Source of the DNA: Bordetella parapertussis
GTDB taxonomy: Bacteria; Pseudomonadota; Gammaproteobacteria; Burkholderiales; SG8-39
Assembly (NCBI GenBank): GCA_945862265.1
Contig: CAMAXP010000018.1
Span: forward strand, 1-64,000
Direction of reading: 5' to 3'
Length of the DNA: 64,000 nt
Positions 17,950 to 26,910 of the stretch are shown here, in pieces. Below the pieces are notes generated by a model, which had not been told where the DNA came from, made no database searches, and worked only from the letters and a program-made list of their open reading frames with translations. A program made the translations under genes and the position numbers. Every line of letters starts with the position of its first letter. Position 1 is the first letter of the stretch.

Positions 17950-18251
17950 GCTACTGGCTTCACACTGAAGCCGAAGCGGAATTGGGTGATGCCGCGGTGT
18001 ACTACGCGGAGCACGCCAACAGGGGCATCGCCGATGCATTCCTCGAAGAGTTCGCGCGGGTGGTTGCGCTCCTGCAAACCAATCAACAGCTCGGGACGCC
18101 CAAGGAAGGTGGCATGCGTGTCTACCCGTTCCGCCGATTCCCCTACTTGCTCGTTTACAGGCAAGACGAGCAGGCCGGGCCGCAAATCTACGCCGTGGCA
18201 CATCACAACCGCGCGCCCGGGTACTGGCGGGACCGCCATACTGAAGACTGA
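17946..18251 (+). CDS. ParE/RelE-family toxin
   Basis: This 101-residue toxin of the RelE/ParE superfamily begins YWLHTEAEAELGDAAVYY and ends with the conserved FPYLLVYRQDEQ...IYAVAHHNRAPGYWRDR strand-helix region. Family members either cut mRNA on the ribosome or poison gyrase; sequence alone does not decide, but the ParE-like ending (VAHHNRAPGYW) favours the ParE branch. The start is GTG at 17946, inside the antitoxin stop (GTGA). The region after it, 18252-18326, holds no gene. Confidence 0.85.
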   Translation: MSYWLHTEAEAELGDAAVYYAEHANRGIADAFLEEFARVVALLQTNQQLGTPKEGGMRVYPFRRFPYLLVYRQDEQAGPQIYAVAHHNRAPGYWRDRHTED

Positions 18252-18326
18252 CTAAAACGTACCTGTATCGGTACACCAACTGACAGAAGAGCGGCTACCA
18301 GAGCCGATCTCCGAAAGTAAAAGTGC

Positions 18327-20213
18327 CTAAATCTCCGGCCTGTCGCCGGCCCGGAGCGACTCGCTCGCCCACCCCGCCAGCCGGTGCACCGTATCGCAGC
18401 GATCCTGCCCGGGCGCACAGCACCCCGCCTCCACGCTGCGGTACCCGCGAACCTTGCGCTGCGGCACCGCAGCCGCGCGATGCAGGCTCGCGTTGGGCGC
18501 AGCCACCGGGACGACCTCGCCCTCGAACACCGTGCCCCACACCTTGATGTCCTTGAGGCCCTTGACGCCCACGGCAAAGGGATCGTCCTCCAGCACCGTG
18601 AAATCGGCCTTCTTGCCGGCCACGATGCTGCCGATCTCGTGGTCCATGTGCAGCGCGAAGGCGGCATCGATGGTGATCCCGCGCAGCGCCTGCTCGAGCG
18701 TGAGGCATTCGGTCGGCGACACGGTGGCGCCGGACCGCGTGATCCGGTTGGCCGCGCACCACGCAAGGAACAGCGGTTCGGTGGGCGCCATCATGAAGTC
18801 CGAGTGCAGCGACACCGGGATGCCCGCCCGGGCCATGGAGCCGGCCCGCACGATCTGCCCGGCCCGCTCCGGCCCGAGACCGAGGATCGAGTAGCTGTCG
18901 GCCAGCGCGTGGGTGAAGTAAGGGTTGACCGAGGCCACGGCGCCCAGCGCCGCCATGCGCCGCGTCTGCGCGCTGGTGCTGAAGCCCATGTGGTGGAAGG
19001 CGAAGCGATGGTCGAAGCGCGGCTTGCGCTCCTGGGCGGCGGCCAGAGCCGCCAGCACCGAATCCATGCCGCCGTCGCCGTTCACGTGCACGTGGATGCC
19101 GTAGCCCGCATCCCAGAAGGTGCGCACCCCGTCGGCCACCACGTCCGGCGCCATCATCCATTCGCCTTCGTGTCCGTCCATGTAGCCGGGGGCGTTCATG
19201 CGCATCAGCTGGGAGAACATCGCGCCGTCCGCATAGAGCTTGATCGCCTTCAACGTCTTCATCCGACGGCTGTCGCGCGCGGGCAGCGTTTCCACGAGTT
19301 CAAGCACCTTGTCGAACCCGGGATTCTCGGCGGCATTGGGCTTGCGGCCCGAAAGGCGAAAGCCCAGCGCCCCCGCGTGCGGGATGTTGTAGACCCGCAT
19401 GGGCAGGCCCTTCTGTTCCACCACTGCATCCCACGCGGCGATTTCGTAGTCGATGCCGAGCGACCCGAAGGCCATGTCGCCGGCCGTGGTGATCCCGCCG
19501 CGATGCATGAGCCGCGCCATGCGCTCGAGGCCCGTGTTGAACCACTCCTTCCTGAGGAAATACGGCATCAGCTTGGCCAGCAGCGTCTTGGTACCGATCT
19601 CGAAGAAGTGCCCCTCGTCCCAGTTGATCTGCAGGTGCTGCGCAGTCTCGAGGGTCAGCCCGGAAAATTCGAGTGCCTTGGTGTTGGCGAATATTTCGTG
19701 GAAGGAGCGGTGCCAGACGATGAGCGGGCGGTCGGGCGAGATCTCGTCGAGTTCGCTGCGCCGCGGACGGCGGCCATGCGTGCCGTGGTCGAACCCCCAC
19801 GAGGCCATCAGTTCCCCATCGCCATGATGCGCCGCGACCGCCGCCCGGATGCGCTCGAACCACGCATCGCGGTCGCGGGCCGCGAGGGCCACCGTGCCAT
19901 CGGCCAGCCGCCAGTCTTCGGGCGCAATGATCGCGGTCGGCAGGAGCAGCGCGCCCAGCCACGGGTGCACATGGTTGTCGATCAGCCCGGGCATCAGGAC
20001 CTTGTCGGCGAGCCGCTCATCCACCGTGACCTTGCGTCCTTCGCGCCACGGCGCGATGGCAGCCATGTCGCCGACCGCAACGATCCGGTCGCCGCATACG
20101 GCCACCGCGGTCGCCTCGGGCAGGGAGGCGTCCATCGTGATGATCTTGCGTGCCGGGTAGATCGTCAGCCCATCGCCCGACTTGCCAGTCACAGCATTCG
20201 ACATGAGTTTCAA
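18327..20213 (-). CDS. YtcJ-type amidohydrolase with extra C-terminal tail
   Basis: This 628-residue metal-dependent amidohydrolase of the YtcJ branch has the N-terminal metal site DNHVHP, the middle motif KLYADGAMFSQL, HVHVNGDGGMDSVL, the HHMGFS histidines and the SLHSDFMMAPTEPL segment with the final metal aspartate. The closing beta-sandwich IGSIVAGKKADFTVLEDDP is also present. About 55 further residues after VPVAAPNAS (cysteine- and arginine-rich: AGCCAPGQDRC) are not expected for the family and may be a read-through tail. Its neighbours on both sides are family-5 importer proteins, which suggests it hydrolyses the imported solute. An in-frame ATG at 20204 is an alternative start. Confidence 0.85.
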   Translation of the reverse strand: MKLMSNAVTGKSGDGLTIYPARKIITMDASLPEATAVAVCGDRIVAVGDMAAIAPWREGRKVTVDERLADKVLMPGLIDNHVHPWLGALLLPTAIIAPEDWRLADGTVALAARDRDAWFERIRAAVAAHHGDGELMASWGFDHGTHGRRPRRSELDEISPDRPLIVWHRSFHEIFANTKALEFSGLTLETAQHLQINWDEGHFFEIGTKTLLAKLMPYFLRKEWFNTGLERMARLMHRGGITTAGDMAFGSLGIDYEIAAWDAVVEQKGLPMRVYNIPHAGALGFRLSGRKPNAAENPGFDKVLELVETLPARDSRRMKTLKAIKLYADGAMFSQLMRMNAPGYMDGHEGEWMMAPDVVADGVRTFWDAGYGIHVHVNGDGGMDSVLAALAAAQERKPRFDHRFAFHHMGFSTSAQTRRMAALGAVASVNPYFTHALADSYSILGLGPERAGQIVRAGSMARAGIPVSLHSDFMMAPTEPLFLAWCAANRITRSGATVSPTECLTLEQALRGITIDAAFALHMDHEIGSIVAGKKADFTVLEDDPFAVGVKGLKDIKVWGTVFEGEVVPVAAPNASLHRAAAVPQRKVRGYRSVEAGCCAPGQDRCDTVHRLAGWASESLRAGDRPEI

Positions 20214-20282
20214 CTCCGCAGGTCCATGCGCCCGGAGGGGTACGCTATGATGCAGAGCATACCTTTCACCCGGAGCCTCGCC

Positions 20283-21866
20283 ATGAGAATGCGTACAACA
20301 TTGCGGAACATCGCGCTGGCCTGGAGCGCGCTTTCGATCGTTGCGTTTCCGTCCGCGTCAACCGCGCAAAGCCGCGCCGAAACCCTGATCGTGGGCGGCA
20401 GCCAGAGCCCGCGCCACCTCAACCCGGCGGTGCAGTCCGGCGTGGCCACCATGATGCCGGGCGCGCAGATCTTCGCCAGCCCGCTGCGCTTCGACGAGAA
20501 ATGGCAGCCGCAGCCCTACCTCGCGCAGAGCTGGAGCTTCCAGGACGACGGCAAGTCGCTGCTGCTGAAACTCGCGCCGAACGCGACGTTCCACGACGGC
20601 AAGCCGATCACCTCCGAGGACGTGGCCTTCTCGATCATGACCGCGAAGGCGTTCCATCCCTTCCAGTCGATGTTCGGCCCGGTCGAACGCGTCGACACCC
20701 CCTCGCCCACCGTCGCGATCATCCGCATGAAGGATCCGCATCCGGCGATCCTGCTGGCGATGTCGCCCGCGTTCTGCCCGATCCTGCCCAAGCACATCTA
20801 CGGCGACGGCCAGGATGTGCGCTCGCATCCGCGCAACCTGAACCCGGTCGGATCGGGGCCGTTCAAGTTCGTCGAGTTCAAGCCGGGCGAACACATCATC
20901 CTCGAGCGCAACGACAAGTTCTTCATGCCCGGACACCCGAAGTTCGCGAAGCTGATCTTCCGCCTCTACAAGGACCCAACGGCCATCACGCTGGCCCTCG
21001 AAAGGAAGGACATCGACATGTTCCCCTTCGTGAGCAACATCACCGAAGTGCTGCGCCTGCAGAAGCTGCCGAACGTGAATATCGAGCGCCGCGGCGGCGA
21101 GGCGATCGGCCCTCTCGGCTGGGTGGCGTTCAACCTGAAGAAGAAGCCGCTCGACGACGTGCGGGTGCGCCAGGCCATCGCCTACGCGATCGACCGCGAG
21201 TTCATCACGAAGAAGCTGCACGCCGGCCTGACAAAAGTCGCCACCGGCCCCATTGCGCCGGGGAGCCCCTTCTACTCGGCCGACGTGGAGCCCTACAAGC
21301 TGAACCTCGACAAGGCGAACAAGCTGCTCGACGAGGCCGGCCTCAAGCGCGGCGCGGACGGCATGCGCTTTGCCCTCACGCTCGACATCCAGCCGGGCAG
21401 CCCGGACAACTACGCCAACATCGCCGAGTACCTCAAGCCCCAGCTGAAGAAGGTCGGCATCAACATCACCCTGCGCCTGTCCCCCGACTTCAGCACCTGG
21501 GCCAAGCGCGTGGGCGGGCACGACTTCGAGGCTTCAATGGACGCCTCCTTCAATTACGGGGACCCGGTGATCGGCGTGCATCGCACCTACCTGTCGAGCA
21601 ACATCAAGCCCGGCGTGGTCTGGTCCAACACGCAGAGCTACGTGAGCCCCAAGGTGGACGACCTGCTCGCGCGCGCCACGACCGAAAAGAACCTCGACAA
21701 GAGGAAGACGCTGTATGCGGAGTTCCAGCGCACCGTGGTCAGCGACGCACCGGTCACGTACACACACGTATGGTCGGTGGTCACGGCGGCGGACAAGTCG
21801 CTGAAGAACCTGCCCATCGGAATCTGGGGAACACTCGCGCCGTACGACGAAGTCGAGCGGAAGTAA
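20283..21866 (+). CDS. Second family-5 ABC substrate-binding protein
   Basis: This 527-residue periplasmic binding protein is closely similar to the one at 12221 (shared RHLNPAVQSG, ATMMPGAQ and SFQDDGKSLLLKL). It has a signal peptide ending about residue 29 (ASTAQS). No permease or ATPase genes follow, so it probably feeds the importer encoded at 13802-17658 or another one. ATG 20283 is chosen for its compact signal peptide and the CGGAG eight bases upstream. ATG at 20247, behind GGAGGGG, is a real alternative that would add twelve residues. It is divergent from the amidohydrolase gene. Confidence 0.9.
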   Translation: MRMRTTLRNIALAWSALSIVAFPSASTAQSRAETLIVGGSQSPRHLNPAVQSGVATMMPGAQIFASPLRFDEKWQPQPYLAQSWSFQDDGKSLLLKLAPNATFHDGKPITSEDVAFSIMTAKAFHPFQSMFGPVERVDTPSPTVAIIRMKDPHPAILLAMSPAFCPILPKHIYGDGQDVRSHPRNLNPVGSGPFKFVEFKPGEHIILERNDKFFMPGHPKFAKLIFRLYKDPTAITLALERKDIDMFPFVSNITEVLRLQKLPNVNIERRGGEAIGPLGWVAFNLKKKPLDDVRVRQAIAYAIDREFITKKLHAGLTKVATGPIAPGSPFYSADVEPYKLNLDKANKLLDEAGLKRGADGMRFALTLDIQPGSPDNYANIAEYLKPQLKKVGINITLRLSPDFSTWAKRVGGHDFEASMDASFNYGDPVIGVHRTYLSSNIKPGVVWSNTQSYVSPKVDDLLARATTEKNLDKRKTLYAEFQRTVVSDAPVTYTHVWSVVTAADKSLKNLPIGIWGTLAPYDEVERK

Positions 21867-21925
21867 GGCCTGCGCCCTCTCCCCTGCTGCTGTGACCGGA
21901 CTGACCAACCCATGAACAGGCCCCA

Positions 21926-23566
21926 ATGACGACCATCTACCGCGCCCGGCGCATCCTCACGATGAACCCCAGCCGCCCCGAGGCGACGCACGTCGCCGTC
22001 CGCGACGGCCGCATCCTCGGTGTGGGCACGCTCGACGAACTGAAGGGCTGGGGCGACTACACGCTCGACGAGCGCTTCGCGGACAAGGTGCTGATGCCCG
22101 GCCTCGTCGAAGGCCACAGCCACACCATGGAGGGCACCTTCTGGCGCTACGCCTACGTGGGCTACTTCGACCGCACCGATCCCGACGGCCGCGTATGGCC
22201 CGGCGTTGGTTCGATCGATGCCGTGGTGGAAAGGCTCAAGGAGGCCGGCGCAAAGCTTGCCGACCCGAAGGCGCCGATCGCCGGCTGGTCGCTCGACCCG
22301 ATCTATTTCGGCGCGCGCCGCTGCACCCGGCAAGACCTCGACCGTGTCTCCACCACGCGGGCCATCGGCGTGCTCCACGCAAGCGGCCACATCATGAACG
22401 TCAACAGCAAGGCGCTCGAACTGGCCGGGCTGCTGCGCAAAGGCGTGGACCATCCCGGCATCCCGCTCGGCGAAGACGGCCTCCCGACGGGCGAAATGAA
22501 AGGCCCGGAAGCCATGATGCCGGTCGGGCCGCACGTGGGGTTCGACCGCGACATCCTCGCCTGCGACGAGCTCGGCCTGCGCTACTTCGCAAAGCTCTGC
22601 GTGCGCAAGGGCGTAACCACCGCTGCGGACCTCGCCAGCCTGCTGCCGCAGGACGCCGTGACCATGATGCAGCGCGTGACCGGCGAAGAGGATTTTCCGG
22701 TGCGCGTGGTTTCGCTGCGGCGGATGCTCAACCTCGCGCCCAAGGACCTGATCCCGCGCGCGCAAGCGCTGCAGGCCGCGAGCACCGACCGCCTGCGCAT
22801 GGGCATCATCAAGATCGTCGTGGACGGCTCGATCCAGGGCTTCTCCGCGCGCCTCGCCTGGCCGGGCTACTACAACGGTGCACCCAACGGCCTGTGGTAC
22901 GTGACGCCGGAGGAACTGCGCGCAGCATTGGCGCTCGCGCTCGAAAACAACGTGCAGATCCACACGCACACGAACGGCGACGAAGCCACCGAACTCGTGC
23001 TCGACTGCCTCGAGGAAGCGCTGGCGAAGCACCCCGCGCGGGACCACCGCTTCACGATCCAGCACGGCCAGCTCGCCACTGCCGCGCAGTTCCGGCGCAT
23101 GAAGGCGCTCGGCATGTGCGTGAACCTGTTCCCCAATCACCACTTCTACTGGGGCGACCAGCACTACGCGACGACAGTGGGGCCGGAACGTGCCGAGCGC
23201 ATGAATGCCTGCGCCACCGCGCTCGCGACCGGCGTGCCGCTTGCGATCCACTCCGATGCCCCCGTCACCCCGCTCGGCCCGTTGTTCACCGCGTGGTGCG
23301 CAGTCAACCGCCGCACCGCCAGCGGCCGGACCCTGGGCAGCGAAGAAAAAATCGGGGTCGGAGTCGCATTACGCACGATCACGCTCGGCGCGGCCTACAC
23401 GCTCAAGCTCGACGGAGAAATCGGTTCCATCGAGTCCGGAAAACGCGCGGACTTCGCGGTGCTCGAAGACGATCCGCTCGAAATCGGTGCCGAGCGCCTG
23501 AAGGACGTCCGGATCTGGGGCACCGTCCAGGGCGGGCGCATCTTCGAGGCCCCGCCCGCCCCCTGA
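21926..23566 (+). CDS. YtcJ-type amidohydrolase (second copy)
   Basis: This 546-residue amidohydrolase is related to the one at 18327. Motifs include the first metal site VEGHSHTMEG, IKIVVDGSIQGFSARLAWPG, IHTHTNGDEATELVL, HRFTIQHGQ and AIHSDAPVTPLGP. It closes with IGSIESGKRADFAVLEDDP and ends without the extra tail of its neighbour. It follows the second binding protein by 59 bases and overlaps the CobW-type gene by one base (TGATG), so a metal chaperone is made together with a metalloenzyme. The substrate is unknown, probably an amide or related compound. Confidence 0.88.
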   Translation: MTTIYRARRILTMNPSRPEATHVAVRDGRILGVGTLDELKGWGDYTLDERFADKVLMPGLVEGHSHTMEGTFWRYAYVGYFDRTDPDGRVWPGVGSIDAVVERLKEAGAKLADPKAPIAGWSLDPIYFGARRCTRQDLDRVSTTRAIGVLHASGHIMNVNSKALELAGLLRKGVDHPGIPLGEDGLPTGEMKGPEAMMPVGPHVGFDRDILACDELGLRYFAKLCVRKGVTTAADLASLLPQDAVTMMQRVTGEEDFPVRVVSLRRMLNLAPKDLIPRAQALQAASTDRLRMGIIKIVVDGSIQGFSARLAWPGYYNGAPNGLWYVTPEELRAALALALENNVQIHTHTNGDEATELVLDCLEEALAKHPARDHRFTIQHGQLATAAQFRRMKALGMCVNLFPNHHFYWGDQHYATTVGPERAERMNACATALATGVPLAIHSDAPVTPLGPLFTAWCAVNRRTASGRTLGSEEKIGVGVALRTITLGAAYTLKLDGEIGSIESGKRADFAVLEDDPLEIGAERLKDVRIWGTVQGGRIFEAPPAP

Positions 23567-24498
23567 TGTCCCGCACGCCCGTCACCGTTGTCGGCGGATA
23601 CCTCGGCGCCGGCAAGACCACGCTGGTCAACCACCTGCTGCGCAACGCCAACGGCCTGCGCCTCGCGGTGCTGGTCAACGACTTCGGCACGCTGCCGATC
23701 GACGCCGACCTGATCGAGGCGCAGTCGGGCAACCTCATCAGCATCGCCGGCGGATGCATCTGCTGCTCTTTCGGCAGCGACCTCATGGGCGCGCTGATGG
23801 AACTCGCGCAGAGGGACCCGCCCCCCGACCACGTGCTGCTCGAAACCAGCGGCGTCGCCATGCCTGGCGTCGTGGCGCGGTCCGCCGCGTTGCTGCCGGC
23901 GTTCTCCATCGACAGCGTCGTCGTGCTGGCGGACGCCGAGACCGTGCGCGCCCGCGCCGCAGATCGCTACATGGGCGACACCATCACGCGGCAGTTGCAC
24001 GAGGCCGACCTTGTGATCCTCAACAAGGCAGACCTCGTCAGCGCCGGGGCAATGCAGCTATTGCATCAGTGGATGGCGCACACGGCGCCGCGCGCGGCGC
24101 TGGTCGAAGCCGCGCGGGGCGAAGTGCCGGCCGCGTTGATCTTTGGCCGCGGGCACACGCCCCCAGCCTCGGGCACGCTGTCTTCGGGTTCGATCCGGCC
24201 TGCCGAGGATGCCGCCGGCCGCTACGAAAGCGCGAGTTTCTCGCCCGCCACAGCGGTGCAGGTCGAATCGCTCGCCCGCGCCCTGGCGCAAGCGGAGTGC
24301 GGCTTGCTGCGCGCCAAGGGCGTGCTGCGGGATGTGGACGGCTCGCTGAAAACGCTGCACGTGGTCGGCGCGCGGTTCGAGGTCACGCCGTTCTCGGGGG
24401 ACGGCGACGCTGTCACGGGGGTCGCTTGTATCGGCCTGCGCGGACGCGTCAACCGCGCCGCAATCGAACATGCCTTGGCGCGATCAGCGAGCCTCTGA
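23566..24498 (+). CDS. CobW/COG0523-type GTP-dependent metallochaperone
   Basis: This 310-residue GTPase of the CobW/YjiA/ZNG family carries or inserts divalent metals, often zinc. It has Walker A GGYLGAGKTTLVNH, the metal-binding GGCICCS (CxCC motif), the ETSGVAMPG switch and the guanine motif NKADLV. A short C-terminal domain with VKT-free sequence ends NRAAIEHAL. Its start overlaps the amidohydrolase stop, and coupling to a metal hydrolase suggests it supplies that enzyme. This pairing is inference from gene order. Confidence 0.9.
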   Translation: MSRTPVTVVGGYLGAGKTTLVNHLLRNANGLRLAVLVNDFGTLPIDADLIEAQSGNLISIAGGCICCSFGSDLMGALMELAQRDPPPDHVLLETSGVAMPGVVARSAALLPAFSIDSVVVLADAETVRARAADRYMGDTITRQLHEADLVILNKADLVSAGAMQLLHQWMAHTAPRAALVEAARGEVPAALIFGRGHTPPASGTLSSGSIRPAEDAAGRYESASFSPATAVQVESLARALAQAECGLLRAKGVLRDVDGSLKTLHVVGARFEVTPFSGDGDAVTGVACIGLRGRVNRAAIEHALARSASL

Positions 24499-24549
24499 TT
24501 ACTGCCACTTTTTGGCATAAGTCCGCACCAGGAGCCGGTCTCCAGCCAA

Positions 24550-24564
24550 ATTGTTGCCAACAAT
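24550..24564. promoter_or_regulatory. Interrupted 15-bp palindrome between convergent genes
   Basis: ATTGTTG-C-CAACAAT is a perfect 7+7 inverted repeat in the 78-base gap between the converging CobW-type and CoA-transferase genes. A second short stem, TGCCA-CTTTT-TGGCA, lies at 24513-24527. Either could help stop transcription from both sides, but neither has a long T run. Confidence 0.3.
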
Positions 24565-24576
24565 CAGCGCCCCTCT

Positions 24577-25776
24577 TCAGGGCTCGGCAATCGCGCCTGC
24601 GCTGAGCAGGGCCTCGATGCGTTCGGTGGAATAGCCCAGCGTATCCGCCAGCACTGCGCGGGTGTCCTCTCCCGCACGGTACGGCGCGGCGCCGCGCGCA
24701 TGGACCGCACTGCCGTCGACGTGGAACGGCGAGGAGGTCACGCGGACCTCGCCGCGCGCCGGATGCGGGATCGTCGTAAACGCTTCGCGCTCGGCCATGT
24801 GCGGATGGGCCAGCACGTCCTCCATCGCATCCACCGGTGCGCAGGGCACGCGTGCGGCGGTCAGCGCCTTCATTGCGACCTCGCGCGATTCGAATTTCTC
24901 CAACCAGTTGCAGATCACCTGGCGCAGCGCGACCCAGTGGTCGCGTCGTCCCTGCGAAGTGGCAAAGCGCACGTCGTCGCCGGGCCCGTCCGTCCCCATC
25001 GCGGCCCGCAGCCGGTCCCAGGTCGGCCCGCCGCCGATGAACTGCACGGCAAGCGACTGCCCCTTGAGCGCGTGGATGATCATGCCGGGCCGCGGCCCCT
25101 TGGTGATTTCGCCGTCGTTGATCGCAGCGGCAATCCCGATGTCCTCGGCCGCCCACAGCGTCTGCAGCATTGAAATGTCGAGGTAGGCGCCCTGCCCGGT
25201 GCGCTGCCGCCGGTTGACGGCCGCGACGACGAGGCCGAAGGCGTGCACTCCCGCAAGCGCATCGGCCGACTGCATGTAGGCCACGCGCGGCTCGGGTGAG
25301 CCCTGCCGGTCGAGGTCCATCGCGCCGGAGGCGGCGTTGATGAGGTGCGCGAAAGCCGGCCGGTCCCGCAGCGGGCCGGTCTGCCCGTAGCCGGAGATCG
25401 AGCAGTACACAATGGACGGGTTCGCCGCCGACACCGCGGCATGGTCGAGCCCGTGCCTCGCCATCACGCCGGGCACGAAATTCTCGACCAGCACGTCGAC
25501 CTTGCGGGCGAGGTCCAGCACCACGCCCTTGGCTTGCGGGTGGGCGAGGTCGATCGCGACGCTTTCCTTGCCCGCGTTGAAGCGGATGAAGTAGCTGCTC
25601 TGGTCCTTGCGCCCTGCTTCCAGCTGCATGTAGAAAGCGCGCGTGTCGTCGCCATCGACCGGCCGCTCGACCTTGATGACCCGCGCGCCGAGGTCGGCCA
25701 TGAGGCGCGTGCAGTACGGGCCGGCAAGGACCCGGGTGAAGTCTAGGACGGTCAGGCCGTCCAGCAGCCCCTGCAC
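24577..25776 (-). CDS. Class III (CaiB/BaiF) CoA-transferase
   Basis: This 399-residue enzyme moves CoA between carboxylic acids. It has the family opening VLDFTRVLAGPYCTRLMADLGARVIKVE split over residues 9-36, the GYGQTGP segment, and ALKGQSLAVQFIG in the small domain. The C-terminal AEREAFTTIPHP...RAGEDTRAVL region is also typical. It is the last gene of a leftward operon after a Bug binding protein and an M24 protein, with gaps of one or two bases. The operon could import an acid, hydrolyse it and activate the product, but the compound is unknown. Confidence 0.9.
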   Translation of the reverse strand: MQGLLDGLTVLDFTRVLAGPYCTRLMADLGARVIKVERPVDGDDTRAFYMQLEAGRKDQSSYFIRFNAGKESVAIDLAHPQAKGVVLDLARKVDVLVENFVPGVMARHGLDHAAVSAANPSIVYCSISGYGQTGPLRDRPAFAHLINAASGAMDLDRQGSPEPRVAYMQSADALAGVHAFGLVVAAVNRRQRTGQGAYLDISMLQTLWAAEDIGIAAAINDGEITKGPRPGMIIHALKGQSLAVQFIGGGPTWDRLRAAMGTDGPGDDVRFATSQGRRDHWVALRQVICNWLEKFESREVAMKALTAARVPCAPVDAMEDVLAHPHMAEREAFTTIPHPARGEVRVTSSPFHVDGSAVHARGAAPYRAGEDTRAVLADTLGYSTERIEALLSAGAIAEP

Positions 25777-25778
25777 GC

Positions 25779-26909
25779 CTATCCCGCCACGAAGGGTTCG
25801 TCAGTGCTGAACTTCGGCGACAGCATCAGCGGCGCGCCGTCGGTCACCAGCACCATGTCCTGCAGGTGCCAGAAGTTCACGTGCGGCTCCAGCGCGAGTA
25901 CCATGCCCTCCTCGAGCACCAGCTCGCTCTTCCTGCGCAGGATCGGCTCCTGCTGGTGCCACCACGCGCCGACGCCGTGGCCGATCAGCATGTAGTGGTC
26001 GGGCCAGCCCACCGCGCCGTAGTCGTTCATCGTCGCCTGCCAGAGGTCGTGCACGCGCGCCCCGGGGCGGCAACGGTCGAGGCACTTGCGGTGGATCTCG
26101 AGGTTGATCGCGTAGTCGCGCTTCTGTGCCGCCGTCGGCTCGCCCATGATGACGGTGCGCGACTGGTGCCCCGGGTAGCTCTGCAGGTAGCCCACGTAAT
26201 CGGTGCGGATGGCGTCGCCCTTTTCGAGGACGAAATCGCTCTCGCCCGCGTAGGGAATCGTGTTCTTGTGCGAGTTCAGGATCCCGTGCGCCCATTCGAA
26301 CCCGAGGCGCAGGCACGTGCCCATCATGTCGGCGTGGATCTTGCGCTCGGTGTCGCCGAAGCGGATGCGCTTGAACGTTTCGAGGTAGGCGTCGTCGAGC
26401 AGGTCCGCCGCGCGACGGATCATCTGCACTTCGTCGTCGGTCTTGACCCAGCGCACGCGGTCCATGAGCGCCGTGCACTCCACCATCTTCAGGCCCGGCA
26501 GCGCCTTCTGGATTTCGTCCCAGTGCGCGGCGCTGAAGTAGTCGCGCTCGAAGCCGACTTTCGCGGACGCGAATCCCGCTTCCCGGATCACATCCGCAAG
26601 CTTGGCCTGAGGCGAATCGACGTAGGCCTCGTACAACACGACCTTCTCCACCCAGCCGTCGCGCTCGGCAAGGCCCGCGGCAGTCTTGTTCGAGAGGATC
26701 ACCGGCTTGCCGTGGCGCGGCCACAGCAGCACCACCGGGCGGGTGGAGTCGGTGAGATCCATGTGCCGCTGCAGCGTGCCTGGATAAACGACGCCCGACA
26801 GGTAGGTGAAGTTCTGGCCCGAACGCAGCACCAGCGCGTCGAGGCCTGCTTCGTCCATGAAGGTATTGAGCCGCGCGATGTTCGCGGTAATCTGGCGATT
26901 GGCTTTCAT
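25779..26909 (-). CDS. M24-family (Xaa-Pro peptidase/creatinase-like) protein
   Basis: This 376-residue protein has a creatinase N-terminal domain (about 8-150) and a pita-bread catalytic domain. GHGVGAWWHQQEP and EEGMVLALEPHV contain the histidine and glutamate sites. The metal positions differ from a true aminopeptidase: the second aspartate of the usual DxxxxxxxxxxD pair is histidine (IRTDYVGYLQSYPGHQSRT), and the last glutamate is aspartate (VLVTDGAP). It may be a metal-free creatinase-type hydrolase of C-N bonds. It lies between the Bug-protein and CoA-transferase genes with near-zero spacing. Confidence 0.85.
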   Translation of the reverse strand: MKANRQITANIARLNTFMDEAGLDALVLRSGQNFTYLSGVVYPGTLQRHMDLTDSTRPVVLLWPRHGKPVILSNKTAAGLAERDGWVEKVVLYEAYVDSPQAKLADVIREAGFASAKVGFERDYFSAAHWDEIQKALPGLKMVECTALMDRVRWVKTDDEVQMIRRAADLLDDAYLETFKRIRFGDTERKIHADMMGTCLRLGFEWAHGILNSHKNTIPYAGESDFVLEKGDAIRTDYVGYLQSYPGHQSRTVIMGEPTAAQKRDYAINLEIHRKCLDRCRPGARVHDLWQATMNDYGAVGWPDHYMLIGHGVGAWWHQQEPILRRKSELVLEEGMVLALEPHVNFWHLQDMVLVTDGAPLMLSPKFSTDEPFVAG

Positions 26910-26910
26910 G

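Noticed and set aside
18384..20282. Upstream extension of the second binding protein's frame
   Set aside because: It is antisense to the amidohydrolase gene; the protein with a proper signal peptide starts at 20283 or 20247.
22195..23565. Long plus-strand frame running into the CobW-type gene
   Set aside because: Its first part overlaps the amidohydrolase in another frame and is arginine/proline-rich nonsense; only the part from 23566 is a real gene.
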